Translations under genes and position numbers: made by a program
In this document: one piece after another, positions 6,585 through 14,682 of the stretch
How the letters are laid out: each line of letters opens with the position of its first letter
Position numbering within the stretch: the stretch's first letter is position 1
The notes under the pieces: model-generated
Seen by the model: only the letters and a program-made list of their open reading frames with translations
Database searches by the model: none
Told to the model about the DNA's origin: nothing
DNA from: CAYSIX01 sp964431205
GTDB lineage: Bacteria; Planctomycetota; Phycisphaerae; Phycisphaerales; Phycisphaeraceae
DNA length: 17,347 nucleotides
Assembly (NCBI GenBank): GCA_964431205.1
Contig: CAYSIX010000072.1
Span: 1 to 17,347 of the forward strand
Direction: 5' to 3'

Positions 6585-7499
6585 CTACGCCTCGGCTGCC
6601 ATCTGGTTGGCTCGACGGAACGAGTTGGGCGCCATCCCGGTCTGGCGCTTGAACGCCGAGGCGAAGTTCTGGCTGCTGCTGTACCCCAGCCGGAACGCCA
6701 CCTCGGTGACCGACCATCGGTTTTGCAGCAGGAGCTGCTTGGCCTTCTCGATGCGTTGGCGGGTGAGATGCTCGTGGGGGGTGGAACCCGTCTCCTGGCG
6801 GAAGCGGGCGCGGAAGTGGCTGGGGCTCATCCCGATCTCCAGTGCCAGTGACTCGATCAGCGGGGGGTCTGCCAGGTTGGCCTCCATCAGAGCCATCGCC
6901 CTCAGGATCGGGGGAGATGGGAGTTGGGGGTGGGTAACGCCGTTGGCGAATGCCTCGGCGTCACGGAGCAGGAACAACACGAGCTGATAGAGTGTGGTGC
7001 GCGCGATGATCCGGTTGCCCTTGGAGGGATAGCGGTGCTCATCCAAGATCCGCTCGAAACACGGTTGGATCTGCGCCGAGGCAGGGAACAACCGAACGCT
7101 CATCGACTCCAGCTCCCGCCGCAGGACCTGCGTCTCGGCCCCCGACAGTCCCTTCATCGGCCGGCCCTGGGGCACCTGGAGCTGAAACCAGTAAAGTTCG
7201 GTCGGCTGGAAGGAGGTGTCGCACGAGCCGTGCAGCTCACCGGGCCGGGTGACGAAGATCATGCCGGGGCGGACCTGATAAGTCCGGTCGTTTACTCTCC
7301 AGTCGAGGTAGCCGCGCAGCACGTAGTGGAATTCATACTCGTGTTCGTGAACCTCGGGGATCAACCCGTTGGGGATCGCCTCAAGGTATCGCTGGTACCC
7401 GATGATCGGCACGTGCGGGAGAAGCCGCGTCTTGCCCTCGTACGACTCGTGGTACTGCCGATCGGTGAGTGGGGGCCAAGATATCTCGGATGTGATCAT
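6585..7499 (-). CDS. AraC-family transcriptional regulator
   Basis: The 304-aa protein has an N-terminal cupin-like sensor (about 30-110: EVHEHEYEFHYVLRGYLDW, GMIFVTRPGELHGSCD) with histidine-rich strands typical of sugar-binding AraC regulators. A linker follows, then the two helix-turn-helix motifs (about 205-296: PLIESLALEIGMSPSHFRAR and SVTEVAFRLGYSSSQNFASA, then FKRQTGMAPNSFRR). Length and order are usual for the family. It is the last gene on the - strand of the cluster, about 200 bases after the symporter, so it probably has its own promoter in 7500-7707. By context it likely senses a mono- or oligosaccharide and controls the GH130/symporter genes. The ligand cannot be read from the sequence. 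A short GC-rich inverted repeat lies in its upstream region. Confidence 0.93.
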   Translation of the reverse strand: MITSEISWPPLTDRQYHESYEGKTRLLPHVPIIGYQRYLEAIPNGLIPEVHEHEYEFHYVLRGYLDWRVNDRTYQVRPGMIFVTRPGELHGSCDTSFQPTELYWFQLQVPQGRPMKGLSGAETQVLRRELESMSVRLFPASAQIQPCFERILDEHRYPSKGNRIIARTTLYQLVLFLLRDAEAFANGVTHPQLPSPPILRAMALMEANLADPPLIESLALEIGMSPSHFRARFRQETGSTPHEHLTRQRIEKAKQLLLQNRWSVTEVAFRLGYSSSQNFASAFKRQTGMAPNSFRRANQMAAEA

Positions 7500-7707
7500 G
7501 CGGCGGACTCTCTACTGACAACTCTTGGACGCGCCGGATTCACGGCGCGGCGCTTGATAAATGCCGCGGTGACGGGACGCTTCGCCGCAAGGTGAGTCAT
7601 GGCCGGCGAGGTGAACGAGGTCCTCCGTCTCCGTGGTGATCATTGCAGGTCCGTGGGTTCCAATCAAGTCCTCTTCTCGTACACGGCGATGGCGGCGCGA
7701 CTCGTCG

Positions 7708-9531
7708 TCATCCCGCCGTCCCGGACTGGTGAACCGATGCAGGCGGCTGCTGCACCGGGAACGTGGCCCTGCGATCTACCTCCGTCGCTCGCCCCAACCG
7801 GGCCGCCTCACGCCGGTACCACCACCACACCCCCACCCCGCCGATCACCGCGATCGCCAGGCACAGCCCCGCGGCCCGGAACCGAAGCAGGATCGCGAAC
7901 CCTATCCCCAGCGATACCCCGTAGCACAGCATCACACCCGCCGCCACGTCCCGCAGCGTCCCCGGCGACAGCACCCGGCCCAGCGCCGCCCGGTCGCCGG
8001 TGTCGATCCCGTCCCAGAACCCCCCGGGGTTCACGCGGGCGCAGAACGCCTCGAGTTTCGCGCGGTCTACCGGCGGCGTCCACAGCGTCGTCACGAAGCT
8101 GATCGGCAGCACGATCGCCGTGAAAACCGCAACCTTGAACTCGAACCGCACGTCCACCCACGCCACGCCCGCGAGCGTCACCGACGGGCCCATCAGGTTC
8201 AGCGCCTGATTGGCGGCGCTGCACAGGAGCCCGGCGGCCAGCGCCGAGATCTCCGACCAGGCGTTGATCCGCCACCAGAACCACCGCGCCACCCACACGA
8301 TCCCGCTGCCCACCAGGATCAGCGCCAGGAACTCCATCGCCGCGGTCACCGACGGCATCAGCGGGACCAGCGCCGCGCCGGCCAGCATCAGACCGACCAC
8401 CACAGCGCGCGTCACGATCATGTACCGCCGACGCGACGCGCCGGGGTTGATCCACCGGCTGTACACGTCGGTCATCAGATACGACGCCCCCCAGTTCAGG
8501 TGAGTGTCGATCGTCGACATGAACGCCGCCAGGAACGCCGTAACCAGGAGTCCTCGCAGCCCCGCCCCCACCACTTCCTGCACGACGAGCGGGTAGGCGT
8601 GGGTGTCGGTGAGCGGCTCGGCGATCACCGGGAACAGCCCGATCGAGACGAACGCCACGACGATCCACATCCACGGCCGGGCGCACTGGAACAAGGCGTA
8701 GAACAGCGTGGCCTTGATCGCGTCGCGTTCGTCGCGGCAGGCGCTCATCCGCTGCATGTTGTAGCCGTTGGCGTCGTTCCACCACAGCAGAGTCAGCAGC
8801 ACGATCAGCGACAGCGCGTCCGCGTTGAGCGTCGTGAAGTCGGGAAACATCGCGGTGACCGAGGGACCGTAGTCCGGGTGGCGGTTCACCGCATCGAGCA
8901 CGGCCTGCATACCGCCGAAGTGAGAGACGGCCAGCACCGCGACGGCCACCATGCTCCCGATCGCGATAAAGAACTGGACCAGGTCGGTGATGACCACACC
9001 ATAGAACCCGGCGGTGGTTGCGTAGATCAGGGCGACGAGGATGCACAGTCCGATCGCGGCGACCTCGTTGAACGGTGTCATCACCGCGATCACGCTGGAC
9101 ATGCCCAGGGTGACCCACCCGATGGTGATCAGGTTCTGTACGACGCCGGAGAAAAACGCCCGGAACCCTCGCAGGAACGCCGCCGACCGGCCGCTGTACC
9201 GCAGGTCGTAGAACTCCGCGTCCGTGATTACCGCCGCACGCCGCCACAGCCGGGAGAACAGGAAGATGCCGAAGATCAAGGGCATGACCGAGACAAATAC
9301 CCACCAGATTCGCTGGATCCCGCGGTCCCGGGTCAGCTCGGTGACGAACAGGGGGGTGTCCGAAGCGAAGCTGGTCGCGACCATGGACACGCCGATCATC
9401 CACCACGGCAGCGTACGTCCACCCAGGAAGAAGCTCTCGGCGCCGCCCGAGGCGCGGCGACTCATCACCACGCCCACGGTCAGGGCGAACAGGAGGTAAC
9501 CCGCAATGATCAGATAGTCGACTGTTGCCAT
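7708..9531 (-). CDS. Sodium:solute symporter (SSS/SLC5 family)
   Basis: A polytopic membrane protein of 607 aa begins MATVDYLIIAGYLLFALTVG, followed by SFFLGGRTLPWWMIGVSMVA. This is the SSS hallmark (GGR.L..W..G.S..AT.F..DTP) that forms part of the sodium and substrate site. At least a dozen hydrophobic segments follow, including the conserved AFLAAFMSTIDTHLNWGASY around TM8. The ATG at 9531 was chosen over a GTG at 9555 because it starts right before TM1; neither has a clear Shine-Dalgarno. It lies under 40 bases downstream of the GH130 gene and is probably cotranscribed, which suggests uptake of the sugar released or recognised by that enzyme. A long C-terminal extension (cytosolic loop, then further TMs) resembles the planctomycete sugar/polyol type. 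The substrate is unknown. Confidence 0.93.
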   Translation of the reverse strand: MATVDYLIIAGYLLFALTVGVVMSRRASGGAESFFLGGRTLPWWMIGVSMVATSFASDTPLFVTELTRDRGIQRIWWVFVSVMPLIFGIFLFSRLWRRAAVITDAEFYDLRYSGRSAAFLRGFRAFFSGVVQNLITIGWVTLGMSSVIAVMTPFNEVAAIGLCILVALIYATTAGFYGVVITDLVQFFIAIGSMVAVAVLAVSHFGGMQAVLDAVNRHPDYGPSVTAMFPDFTTLNADALSLIVLLTLLWWNDANGYNMQRMSACRDERDAIKATLFYALFQCARPWMWIVVAFVSIGLFPVIAEPLTDTHAYPLVVQEVVGAGLRGLLVTAFLAAFMSTIDTHLNWGASYLMTDVYSRWINPGASRRRYMIVTRAVVVGLMLAGAALVPLMPSVTAAMEFLALILVGSGIVWVARWFWWRINAWSEISALAAGLLCSAANQALNLMGPSVTLAGVAWVDVRFEFKVAVFTAIVLPISFVTTLWTPPVDRAKLEAFCARVNPGGFWDGIDTGDRAALGRVLSPGTLRDVAAGVMLCYGVSLGIGFAILLRFRAAGLCLAIAVIGGVGVWWWYRREAARLGRATEVDRRATFPVQQPPASVHQSGTAG

Positions 9532-9568
9532 GAGGGTCGGTTCGTGCGTCCCCACGTGGATCGCCGGC

Positions 9569-11113
9569 TCAGGCCATCACCGGCTGGAGCGTCATGTAGT
9601 CCAGCAGCTCGTCCAGCGACACCCGCGCCACTCCCGTCGCGAGGTCACTCATCGCGTAGGGCATGATCAACTGCCCACGGTGGATCATCGCCCCGCAGGT
9701 GTAAACCACGTTGGGGACGTAGCCCTCCCGCTCCCGCTCGGTCGGGACCAGGATTGGCTCGGCGGTTCGGCCGATAACGCGCCCGGGGTCGTCGCGGTCC
9801 AGCAGGATCGCGCCGATGCAGTACTGACGCATCGCCCCTACGCCGTGCGTCAGCAGCAGCCAGCCCCGTTCGGTCTCCAGCGGCGAACCGCAGTTGCCGA
9901 TCTGCACGCATTCCCAGGGAGCTACCGGTTTCTGCAGCATCATGGCGTGCTCCCACCGGTACGGGTTGTCTGACGCCATCAGGTACAGGCTCTGCCCGTC
10001 GAGACGGGAGACCATAAGATACCGTCCCCCGACCTTCCGCGGGAACATCGCGAAGCCCTTGTTGCGAACACAGCGGCCCGACAGCGTGCCCATGTGAAAC
10101 CGACGGAAGTCGCGCGTCTCGAACATCTGCGGCAAGATGTTGAAACCGTCGTACGCGGTGTACGTGCCGTAATAGATCGCCCGGCCGTCGTCCCCGACAA
10201 AACGCGTGAGGCGCACGTCTTCCATGCCCTGGATCTCGCGGTCGGCGGTCGGAAAGATGACCATGTCGCTCACCGCCACGGTGTCGGGGAATTCGACCTC
10301 GTGCTGCGCCTCGGCGAACAGTTGAACGCACCGCGCCGCCGTATGGGCGCGGTGGCGTGCCGGCTCGCGGAGTACCGCCGACACCACCGCGTCGAGCTGC
10401 TCCTGTGAGAACTCGGGATCAAGCCGGTCGCGGATCCGTTCAAAGGCGGCCCCGGTGTGCCCCTGTTCCGCCAGGCGGTCAAAGAACGCGGCGCGGCCGT
10501 GCCACCGGCCCCGGACGGGGCGTCCCGTAAAGGCGTGCGGCCCCGGGCGCTCGAAGCTCAGCCGACCGTCGGCGTGCAACACGCCTTCGCGGAACACGAT
10601 CGACGAGATGTGCTGCTCCCCCGTCGCCCTGAGGCTCATCACCAGCCGCGCCCCTCCCGCCGGCGCCCCCGTCTGATCCGGGTGCAGCACGATCGACGGG
10701 TTGAACAGCGCCGCCGCCTCGATCGCGTACTCCATGGTGAAGTGCGCGCCCAGCAGCAGCCGGTCCGCGTGTGACAGCGGCTCCCGACCCGCCGTGTAAT
10801 GCGCCACGCGCTCGTAATGCCGAAGCAGCGACGCCTCAAGAGCCGGGTGCCGGCCCCCGAAGTGCTCGAGCACCCGCGCCAGCCCGTCGGCGACCTCCGC
10901 CTCGGTCAGCCGCAGCACCCGCTCGACCACGCCACGCTCACGATCCGGGTCGCTGAGCTCGAGGAATCGTGGGATCACCCGGCGGTGGTCCGAAACCATG
11001 AGCGCCGCGTCGCGGGTGACGTTGACCTGAACCGTTCGCAATCGTCTGTTCTCCGCCGAGGTGATCCGCGGTATCACCCGATCACCGCGCGAGGTAGTCC
11101 ACAACGACGCCAT
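9569..11113 (-). CDS. Glycoside hydrolase family 130 protein (mannoside phosphorylase-like)
   Basis: The 514-aa protein carries the GH130 five-bladed propeller motifs in its C-terminal two thirds: GMEDVRLTRF (296-305) with the Asp expected to be the catalytic acid, NKGFAMFPRK, GNCGSPLETERGWLLLTHGV (406-425), EGYVPNVVY and PYAMSD. GH130 enzymes phosphorolyse or hydrolyse beta-mannosides of mannans or N-glycans. Residues 40-250 form an N-terminal part longer than in the about 330-aa phosphorylases, as in the larger family members often annotated only as 'glycosidase'. No signal peptide is seen, so it is probably cytoplasmic. The ATG at 11113 overlaps the preceding gene by 32 bases. A TTG at 11041 preceded by GGAGA (starting MRTVQVNVTRD) or a GTG at 11077 are plausible alternatives. 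Whether it is a phosphorylase or a hydrolase is undetermined. Confidence 0.88.
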   Translation of the reverse strand: MASLWTTSRGDRVIPRITSAENRRLRTVQVNVTRDAALMVSDHRRVIPRFLELSDPDRERGVVERVLRLTEAEVADGLARVLEHFGGRHPALEASLLRHYERVAHYTAGREPLSHADRLLLGAHFTMEYAIEAAALFNPSIVLHPDQTGAPAGGARLVMSLRATGEQHISSIVFREGVLHADGRLSFERPGPHAFTGRPVRGRWHGRAAFFDRLAEQGHTGAAFERIRDRLDPEFSQEQLDAVVSAVLREPARHRAHTAARCVQLFAEAQHEVEFPDTVAVSDMVIFPTADREIQGMEDVRLTRFVGDDGRAIYYGTYTAYDGFNILPQMFETRDFRRFHMGTLSGRCVRNKGFAMFPRKVGGRYLMVSRLDGQSLYLMASDNPYRWEHAMMLQKPVAPWECVQIGNCGSPLETERGWLLLTHGVGAMRQYCIGAILLDRDDPGRVIGRTAEPILVPTEREREGYVPNVVYTCGAMIHRGQLIMPYAMSDLATGVARVSLDELLDYMTLQPVMA

Positions 11114-12797
11114 CGATCAGAAGCCTGGCCCCGTCGCGCTCGACCCGCCCGTTCGCCGGCGCCACCACAAGCACCACCGCGCAGTCGGGGGGCAACGTCA
11201 CGTTCACCGGGCCGACCGCACCCCTCGCGACGAACCGGTTCGACACCGCCTCGTAGAGGTCGCGCGGCTGATCCCCCACATCGACCGCAACGGTTTGCTC
11301 TCGAGCGTAGGGGTTGAAGTAGAGCCAGGTCGGGTACGCCGGGTCGCGATAGAAGTCGGTTGCCAGCAGGTCCAGCCGGAGGATCGCCTCGTGCTCGGTG
11401 CGCTCGATGATCGCGCCGAAGACGCCGGCGTACGCCGAGCCGTAGAGCCCCAGGTCCGTCTCAATCGGGCCCCAGTCGTACACAAGCGGGTCGCCCGCGG
11501 CGTACAGCCGCTCGTGCGGCCGGTCGGCGTGCCAGCCGTGGCGGACCCCTTCGTAGGCCACCACATTCTCGGGATCGCCCGTCCAACCCGGAGACGACTG
11601 ACGGTCCGGAGGGTGCGCGCCGGGGTAGAACAGCCGGGCGGCGTTGGCGGCGTTGCGCATCCACTTGCCGATCGACCGGGCGTAGCGGTCGTCGTATCGC
11701 GCGATGGGAACGATCGGCCAAGCGGTCACAAAGGTGTTCATCGCAAAGGCGTACCCACCCCCGCCCCGCTCGTCCTCACGCCGCGAGCCGTAGAGACCGT
11801 GGACATCATGACCCGCCCATCGCTCGGCGATCATGATCATGTCAGGCCGCGCAACGCTCCGCTCGAAGCACCAGTTGATGATCTTGTCCAGGTCGTAGTC
11901 CCGGTCAAGCTCCGCGTTCATCCGCGCCGCCGTGAGTGCACCGAAAAGAAGCTGCACCTCGTAGTAAGGGTTGGTCGGCCAGCGGTCGAGGAAGTTCATG
12001 CACCACGTCGCGGCCTCGAGAAACCGCTCGGCGTCGGGGTCGCCCGACGCCCGCGCCCGCCGATACGCCACATACTCGATCCAACCGATCGCCCCGGCCG
12101 CCCCCGGCTCGCGCCACCGGCCGTTGTCCACCGGCCGCATCGCCCGGAAGTCGAACGCGGTGTGGTTGAAGTCGAGCGCGCGGCCGGCGTCGGTCATCAC
12201 CTCCGCCGCCTCACGCCACCGCGCCGCCGCCTCGTCCGACACCCGGCCCAGCTCCGTCTCGGCCGGGTAACGCTCCGCGAGGCTGTAGAGCAGGATCAGC
12301 GGGAACGTCTCGTACCAGAAACTCACCCCGCTGCGATCCACCGGCTTGTTCAGCACCAGACCCTCGGGGGTCTGGTACTGCGTGGCCAGGGCCACCCAGT
12401 TCACCGGCCCCTCGCTCTTGTCCACACCGACGAGCGTCGCGCCCAGCAGTGACCCGAGCGTGGTGATCGCCTCGTGGGCCCGCGGGCCCCGGTCGCCGTA
12501 CATCCGACGGTAGTCTCCGACGTAGCTGCCCATCCCGAACCCGATGGTCCGGCCGGCCTCGTCCCGCTCCAGCCAGATCAGCGGCAGATGCTCGCCCACC
12601 GCGTCCAGGTCAAACGCCAGCCGGTCGTACCCGAGCGCCACCTCGCGCCAGTTGCGCATCTCAAAAGGCTCGGGGAGATTCGGCGCCAACGCAACGCGGC
12701 GGATCGACCGCTCCGCCGGCTTCGACGCCACCACCGCCGCGCCACCCAGGAGCACGCACAAAGCCAGGATGACGCGAAACGCTTTGTAATGTCTCAT
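11082..12797 (-). CDS. Uncharacterised secreted protein, probable alpha-helical-barrel enzyme
   Basis: The 571-aa product begins with a signal peptide (MRHYKAFRVILALCVLLGGA, cleaved near VVASKPA). The middle (about 130-400) is mostly helical with aromatic- and acid-rich motifs: SFWYETFPLILLYSLAERYP, GWIEYVAYRRA, NPYYEVQLLFGALTAARMNA, ERWAGHDVHGLYGSRRED and AFAMNTFVTAW. This is suggestive of the toroid fold used by many glycan hydrolases and lyases. Next comes EGVRHGWHADRPHERLYAAG with DWGPIETDLGLYGS. The last 80 residues look like a small beta-sandwich (YEAVSNRFVARG, PPDCAVVLVVAP). I cannot assign a CAZy family. Its place directly upstream of, and overlapping, the GH130 gene suggests it acts on the same glycan outside the cytoplasm. 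Function is inferred from context only. Confidence 0.75.
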   Translation of the reverse strand: MRHYKAFRVILALCVLLGGAAVVASKPAERSIRRVALAPNLPEPFEMRNWREVALGYDRLAFDLDAVGEHLPLIWLERDEAGRTIGFGMGSYVGDYRRMYGDRGPRAHEAITTLGSLLGATLVGVDKSEGPVNWVALATQYQTPEGLVLNKPVDRSGVSFWYETFPLILLYSLAERYPAETELGRVSDEAAARWREAAEVMTDAGRALDFNHTAFDFRAMRPVDNGRWREPGAAGAIGWIEYVAYRRARASGDPDAERFLEAATWCMNFLDRWPTNPYYEVQLLFGALTAARMNAELDRDYDLDKIINWCFERSVARPDMIMIAERWAGHDVHGLYGSRREDERGGGGYAFAMNTFVTAWPIVPIARYDDRYARSIGKWMRNAANAARLFYPGAHPPDRQSSPGWTGDPENVVAYEGVRHGWHADRPHERLYAAGDPLVYDWGPIETDLGLYGSAYAGVFGAIIERTEHEAILRLDLLATDFYRDPAYPTWLYFNPYAREQTVAVDVGDQPRDLYEAVSNRFVARGAVGPVNVTLPPDCAVVLVVAPANGRVERDGARLLIDGVVVDYLAR

Positions 12798-12873
12798 CGC
12801 GCCGTCACAGCCTCATGATCAGCCGCCGCAGGAACCCGCCAAGACACCGCCACGCTCCCACCGCCCCGAGCGA

Positions 12874-13722
12874 TCACTCCACCGGGAAATTCTTGTTGCT
12901 GCCCCAGTAGTACAGGCTCTGCCCGCCGACATAGGAGACGTAGTCGAAATTCTGATCGGTCAGGGGGACGGGGAAGAACTCCTTGCCGCTCTCGTCCTGC
13001 ACGTGCCCGTCGCCGAAGGTGACGTTCATGTAATCGGGCCGGTCGGGATCTTTGGCCGAGGGGTGCCCGATGAAGATGCCCGTGCCCCCACTCTGAGCCC
13101 ACCCCGGGTTGTAGTGGACCAGGCACGAGGCCAGCACCCGCTCGCCCACCCCCTGGTCATCCATCGTGTTCATCGGCCGCCGTCGCCCCCAGAACTGCTT
13201 GGCGTACGCGATCGGATCGATCGACGTGCCGAAGCCCGGTGGGTTCAACGCGATGTCCTCAAGCCGGCCCATGTACATGTATCGCATGATCACCTGGTCG
13301 CCCCAGTTGCTGCTGGGCGCCCCGGTGATCGAGGGAGCCCCGTCGGCCTCGAACTGCGCCGGCGAGCTGCCAAACACTTCCGGGTCGGTCAGGACCTCGA
13401 GGCTGAGGCCGTAGCCTTCAAGGTCCTTCCAGTGGGCGCCGAACTTGTCGGGGTCGTCGTCCGTGTCGGCGTTGATCCGGTCCAGCACCCCGACGCTCCC
13501 GTTGGAGCCGTTGGGCGAGAAGACCCGCGGGACCACGCCGTCCCGGTCGGTCGCGAAGCTCAGCGCCGCGATGCCGATCTGGTGCAGGTTTGACTTGCAC
13601 ACGGCTCGCTGCGCTGTGCGTCTGGCCGCGCCGAGCGCCGGCAGCAGGATCCCAATGAGCAGGGCAATGATGGAGATGACAACCAGCAGTTCGATCAGTG
13701 TAAACGCGCATCGCTGTCTCAT
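12874..13722 (-). CDS. Prepilin-type N-terminal cleavage/methylation domain protein (pseudopilin-like)
   Basis: The 282-aa protein starts MRQRCAFTLIELLVVISIIA: a six-residue basic leader, cleavage before Phe7 and a hydrophobic helix. A globular domain follows, with the typical planctomycete patterns CKSNLHQIGIAALSFATDRD and, near the end, MNVTFGDGHVQDES. The latter is the DGHV-type motif that follows an upstream His in this family. AAAAAGGA lies a normal distance before the ATG at 13722. The gene sits between the PEP-CTERM pair and the 571-aa secreted protein on the same strand. These proteins are extremely abundant in planctomycetes and often neighbour glycan-degradation genes, where they may build fibres or uptake structures; that role is unproven. 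The C-terminal NFDYVSYVGGQSLYYWGSNK could be a surface loop. Confidence 0.88.
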   Translation of the reverse strand: MRQRCAFTLIELLVVISIIALLIGILLPALGAARRTAQRAVCKSNLHQIGIAALSFATDRDGVVPRVFSPNGSNGSVGVLDRINADTDDDPDKFGAHWKDLEGYGLSLEVLTDPEVFGSSPAQFEADGAPSITGAPSSNWGDQVIMRYMYMGRLEDIALNPPGFGTSIDPIAYAKQFWGRRRPMNTMDDQGVGERVLASCLVHYNPGWAQSGGTGIFIGHPSAKDPDRPDYMNVTFGDGHVQDESGKEFFPVPLTDQNFDYVSYVGGQSLYYWGSNKNFPVE

Positions 13723-13836
13723 GGCACGGATCCTTTTTCAGTGGCTCTCGGGCGCCACGGCCCGGGCGAAGGGCCGGCGCGGATGTCAATCCGCGTCGGC
13801 CGAAGTTGCTTGGCGCTGGGGCGCGCCGTGTCCCGC

Positions 13837-14544
13837 TCAGCCGCGACGCCGACCCAACACCGCCAGGCCGCCCAGGCCCAGGAGTGCCAGCGATGCCGGC
13901 TCGGGGGTCACCACCACGTCGTCGATGAAGAACGTGCCGGTCTCGCTCGCCGGCCCCACGCGGTCCTCGGTCTTGAAGATGATGTCGAACGAGGCGTCCG
14001 TCTCCGACAGCGGAATGCTCGTCATAAAGTGCTGGAACCCGTTGCTGTTGGCCGAGCCGTCGGTGGTGAACACGTGGTCCACGATGTTGCCGACCAGGTC
14101 GAGGCCGACGACGGGCGCGTCGGAGATCCGGACGGTGGCGCTGAAGCGGTCGCCCACCTCGCTGGTGATGTCCCAGTACCAGTTCCACGACACATCCAGT
14201 GCGCGCCCCTCTTCACCGACGTTCGGGATGGCGGCGGAAAAGCTGCGGAACTCTTCCGAGATGTCCGCGACGCCGCCGGCGTTGTCGTCGACGATCATCA
14301 GCGAGTGGGTGCCGCTGGTGACCGGATCGGTGGTCCCGTTGCTCCACGTGGCGTTGGTGCTGTGGTGCCAGGCGTCAGGGAACCCGTTGGGCGAATCCAC
14401 GCCGGGCACGCCGTGATCGTCGAAGCGGCTGATCCGCTCGATGTCGCCGTTGTCGATGAGGTTGAAGGCCGAGGCCGAGCCGACGGGAGCCGCGATCATC
14501 ATCGCGGCGACCGCTCCCGGAAACAGGTTCTTGTACGTCGTCAT
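13837..14544 (-). CDS. Secreted PEP-CTERM protein, paralogue without dockerin module
   Basis: The start is the ATG at 14544 (MTTYKNLFPGAVAAMMIAAP), with AAGGAG six bases upstream and a signal peptide ending at SASA. An upstream in-frame extension would precede that signal and is rejected. The 235-aa protein has a jelly-roll-like ectodomain (NLIDNGDIE at its start, WHHSTNATWSNGTTDPV, SLMIVDD, GTFFIDDVVV at its end), a layout common to carbohydrate-binding-module-like domains. It then goes directly into TPEPASLALLGLGGLAVLG and RRRG, a canonical PEP-CTERM sorting signal for an exosortase. It is the shorter paralogue of the gene upstream at 14683. By context it is probably a surface protein meeting the glycan handled by the cluster. 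Ligand binding is inference. Confidence 0.87.
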   Translation of the reverse strand: MTTYKNLFPGAVAAMMIAAPVGSASAFNLIDNGDIERISRFDDHGVPGVDSPNGFPDAWHHSTNATWSNGTTDPVTSGTHSLMIVDDNAGGVADISEEFRSFSAAIPNVGEEGRALDVSWNWYWDITSEVGDRFSATVRISDAPVVGLDLVGNIVDHVFTTDGSANSNGFQHFMTSIPLSETDASFDIIFKTEDRVGPASETGTFFIDDVVVTPEPASLALLGLGGLAVLGRRRG

Positions 14545-14682
14545 CGCTTTCTCCTTCTGAGGCATGAGTGTGACTCGGGCGTCCCGGTCGGGACAACGAC
14601 CCAAGCCATGAAGAGTAGAACCGAAAGATCGCGTCGCCGCGTCTCAATCACGCCGGCGCGACGCGCCAAACATGACCGCGAT

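Noticed and set aside
7633..9666. 677-codon open frame on the + strand
   Set aside because: It is antisense to the sodium:solute symporter. The product is a repetitive Arg/His/Gln/Pro-rich string typical of a GC-rich shadow frame, with no domain pattern.
11061..12452. 463-codon open frame on the + strand
   Set aside because: Antisense to the 571-aa secreted protein, again Arg/Val/Pro-rich without any family-like segment.
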